64,000 nt of DNA from Metopolophium dirhodum. Its lineage: Eukaryota; Arthropoda; Insecta; Hemiptera; Aphididae. Position numbers and translations under genes: made by a program. Positions 62,112 to 64,000 of this stretch are shown one piece after another. Location: positions 10,173,491 through 10,237,490 of the forward strand of contig NC_083564.1 of NCBI RefSeq assembly GCF_019925205.1, read 5' to 3'. Every line of letters starts with the position of its first letter. The stretch's first letter is position 1. The notes under the pieces are model-generated. The model was not told the origin of the DNA. It ran no database searches and was given only the letters and a program-made list of their open reading frames with translations.

Positions 62112-64000
62112 TTATATTAAATCATCTTCACATCGAATAAATTCACCAATATCGGCTTGATTGAAACAAACTACAGATAGTGGATCTGTGTGCTTACATT
62201 CAGTAGTATTTTTTGCTGCAACACCAAAACCCTGAAATAAAATAAAATAAAATATTTAAATTGATTTAGTATATTAATTTTATGTACTTAAAAAAAAAAA
62301 AAAAAATGATTATTGCAGACACAATGTTTCATGAACATCACTACTTTTAATGTGAAATTTGAACTTCAAATTCATATTTTTAAGGAATTTAAACAATTGT
62401 TAAATTTAATTTCTTTTTCCAAAATAAACATCCTTCCTTAGCTACAGTGGCTATTGGAATAACAATGGTTTTTAAATTATATGATACAAATTAGATAGAA
62501 TTAGGTATTTAAATAACTTAATTGAATAAGATCTAGGGGTCGGGACTAAGAATTTTGTAGAGGTTGGTGGAGGATATTCTATTTTTAATATTATTATCCT
62601 GTTATTCACATAATATCTACATGGTAATATTGACAAATTTATATTATTAAGAGTTTTTTTCAAATATATGTGGTAAGGGCTGTGTGTTCAATTCAAACTT
62701 CTTATATGGTATTTATTTCATGCATGTTAAGTTTAAGAGGACTTTAAAACTACATGTGTTGTTTACATCTTACTAACACATAACATGGAAAATGTAATAT
62801 TCAGAAGAATCTGTTTCACTCCATTATTATTAATACTTGAGTGAATTGACCTATTGTCATATTTTAAGTTAAGGATATTATCTAAGGCTGGGATACCCAA
62901 TTACGGCCCTTCAAAGTATTAAATAAAAATTAATTCACATTTATTTAAAAATGAACATATATAAATAAAATACAAAATAATATTTCTTCTTTTCCTATTG
63001 CTTATTGTCAATTACATATATTGATACTTGTTAATCAGACATGAAAATGTGTCACAGAATAATTGTCGATATTAGTAATAAAAATAGCATTATTTTGCAC
63101 AAACACTAAGTTAACATTATATCCTTCACCAATAACAATTCAGTTTTATAGTGAAATTTTCATTAAACTAAGTTAAACTGACAAATTTAGTTAAAAGTTT
63201 TTCTATAGGATAGAAGGTGAATTAATAAATTAGTCGTAGCTCATTTTTTCCATATCAAAGAAAAAGAAAAATAAAAACAAGAAATTTTGTCCAAAGTCAC
63301 AATGAAAGTTGTTTAACGGATAACCTAAATAATAAATATGTATACTTACAGGCTACAGTATACAAATCAATAAATATATAACTTAAAATAATATTTTATA
63401 GATTATATAACTATATTTACCAAAGGAACATCACTCATTGAGAATACCAAAACTCCTTGGTATTGAGTAGTACTTTCTGTAATTCGCCCAAGACCAGATT
63501 TTAAAACATTATGACCATACAGAAATTGTTGTTCAGCGGCAGGTTTTATCCACATTTTATGCTAAAAGAACAATTAAGTATAGTAAAAGCAGTCCATATA
63601 GCAAATGAAAAAAAATTAAAAATACTGATTTATATTTTACCTGAGCATATGGAGCTAGATAATCTAAAGATGTTATATGTATTCTAAATTTTCCAGACTT
63701 GGTGAATTTTCCAAAACATGTGCCTATACTAATTATGTTATCAGGATTCATCATGGATCCCATATTTAATACTTTTTCAGATACATAATAAACTCGATCT
63801 TTCTTTTCGCGAAAACAGTATTTTCCATCTGAACGATCAATTAATAACTTTATATTTGATCCAATGCTAAAATAAAGATAATAATAATAATAACATAAAA
63901 ATAATACATACAAATTAAAAATTAATTCTTACTCATTTGTTTTAACAAAGTATTAGTTAATATTATTTTACTTACATGACAGTGGAAAAAAATACCACAG
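62112..64000 (-). CDS. NIP7: 60S ribosome subunit biogenesis protein NIP7 (5' end outside the window)
   Basis: Nucleolar RNA-binding protein with a C-terminal PUA domain, needed for 27S pre-rRNA processing and 60S assembly. Minus-strand exons: 63641-63866, 63421-63561 and 62112-62231, in phase, plus the tail of an earlier exon probably at 63976-64000 (VVFFSTVI) cut by the window edge. Family landmarks are intact: LLIDRSDGKYCFREKKDRVY, YVSEKVL, GTCFGKFTK, LDYLAPYAQ, MWIKPAAEQQFLYGHNVLKS, GLGRITESTTQYQGV and GFGVAAKNT followed by ADIGEFIRCEDDLI at the end. About 170 of the expected 180 residues are seen. The 25-base upstream piece aligns loosely with the conserved segment before KYIG and seems one residue short, so that exon call is uncertain. 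Confidence 0.95.
62232..63420. other. NIP7 intron 3
   Basis: AT-rich. At about 62830-62880 it carries the GAGTGAATTGACCTATTGTCA phrase also found in the foldback at 30777-31112. No coding sequence. Confidence 0.6.

Overview
This is nuclear DNA of an insect, most likely an aphid (Hemiptera: Aphididae). It is very AT-rich, has small intron-split genes with GT/AG boundaries, short GTACCTA-type motifs scattered throughout, and many short non-autonomous DNA transposons. The species call is inference from composition and repeat style plus the invertebrate-like proteins; no alignment could be run.

Layout. The first ~22 kb is gene-poor. It holds two weak candidate genes (plus strand 1054-2983; a minus-strand first coding exon at 6509-6696), a CpG-rich promoter-like block with microsatellites near 11.5-12.4 kb, and transposon copies at 13.5-15.9 kb. 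From 22.9 to 32.6 kb lies a divergent pair with a shared ~730 bp intergenic region: XPNPEP3 (mitochondrial aminopeptidase P3, minus, 8 exons, 499 aa) and NOC4L (40S ribosome biogenesis, plus, 8 exons, 396 aa as read). A C2H2 zinc-finger gene (minus, 34.4-35.5 kb) follows. 35.8-43 kb is dominated by hAT-like MITEs, a CpG-rich block and Helitron-like tandem repeats. A broken odorant-receptor gene lies at 43.2-45.7 kb (plus), and immediately beyond it is a compact two-exon candidate gene for an unrecognised 98-aa two-helix membrane protein (minus, 45797-46130). After another transposon-rich stretch come TEKT2 (tektin-2-like, minus, 6 exons, 404 aa), a TMEM121-family membrane protein (minus, 2 exons, 313 aa), relics of hAT and PIF/Harbinger transposases, and, running off the right edge, NIP7 (60S ribosome biogenesis, minus).

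Function. NOC4L and NIP7 both act in ribosome assembly, XPNPEP3 in mitochondrial peptide trimming and TEKT2 in sperm-flagellum microtubules. They are ordinary housekeeping or tissue-specific neighbours with no sign of a shared pathway. The most distinctive signals are the transposon landscape (several hAT-type elements with intact 8-bp target duplications), the small membrane-protein candidate, several isolated exon-like reading frames of unknown origin, and a 28-bp direct repeat bracketing an insertion in a NOC4L intron. I found no operon-like, CRISPR-like or otherwise clearly new multi-gene system.
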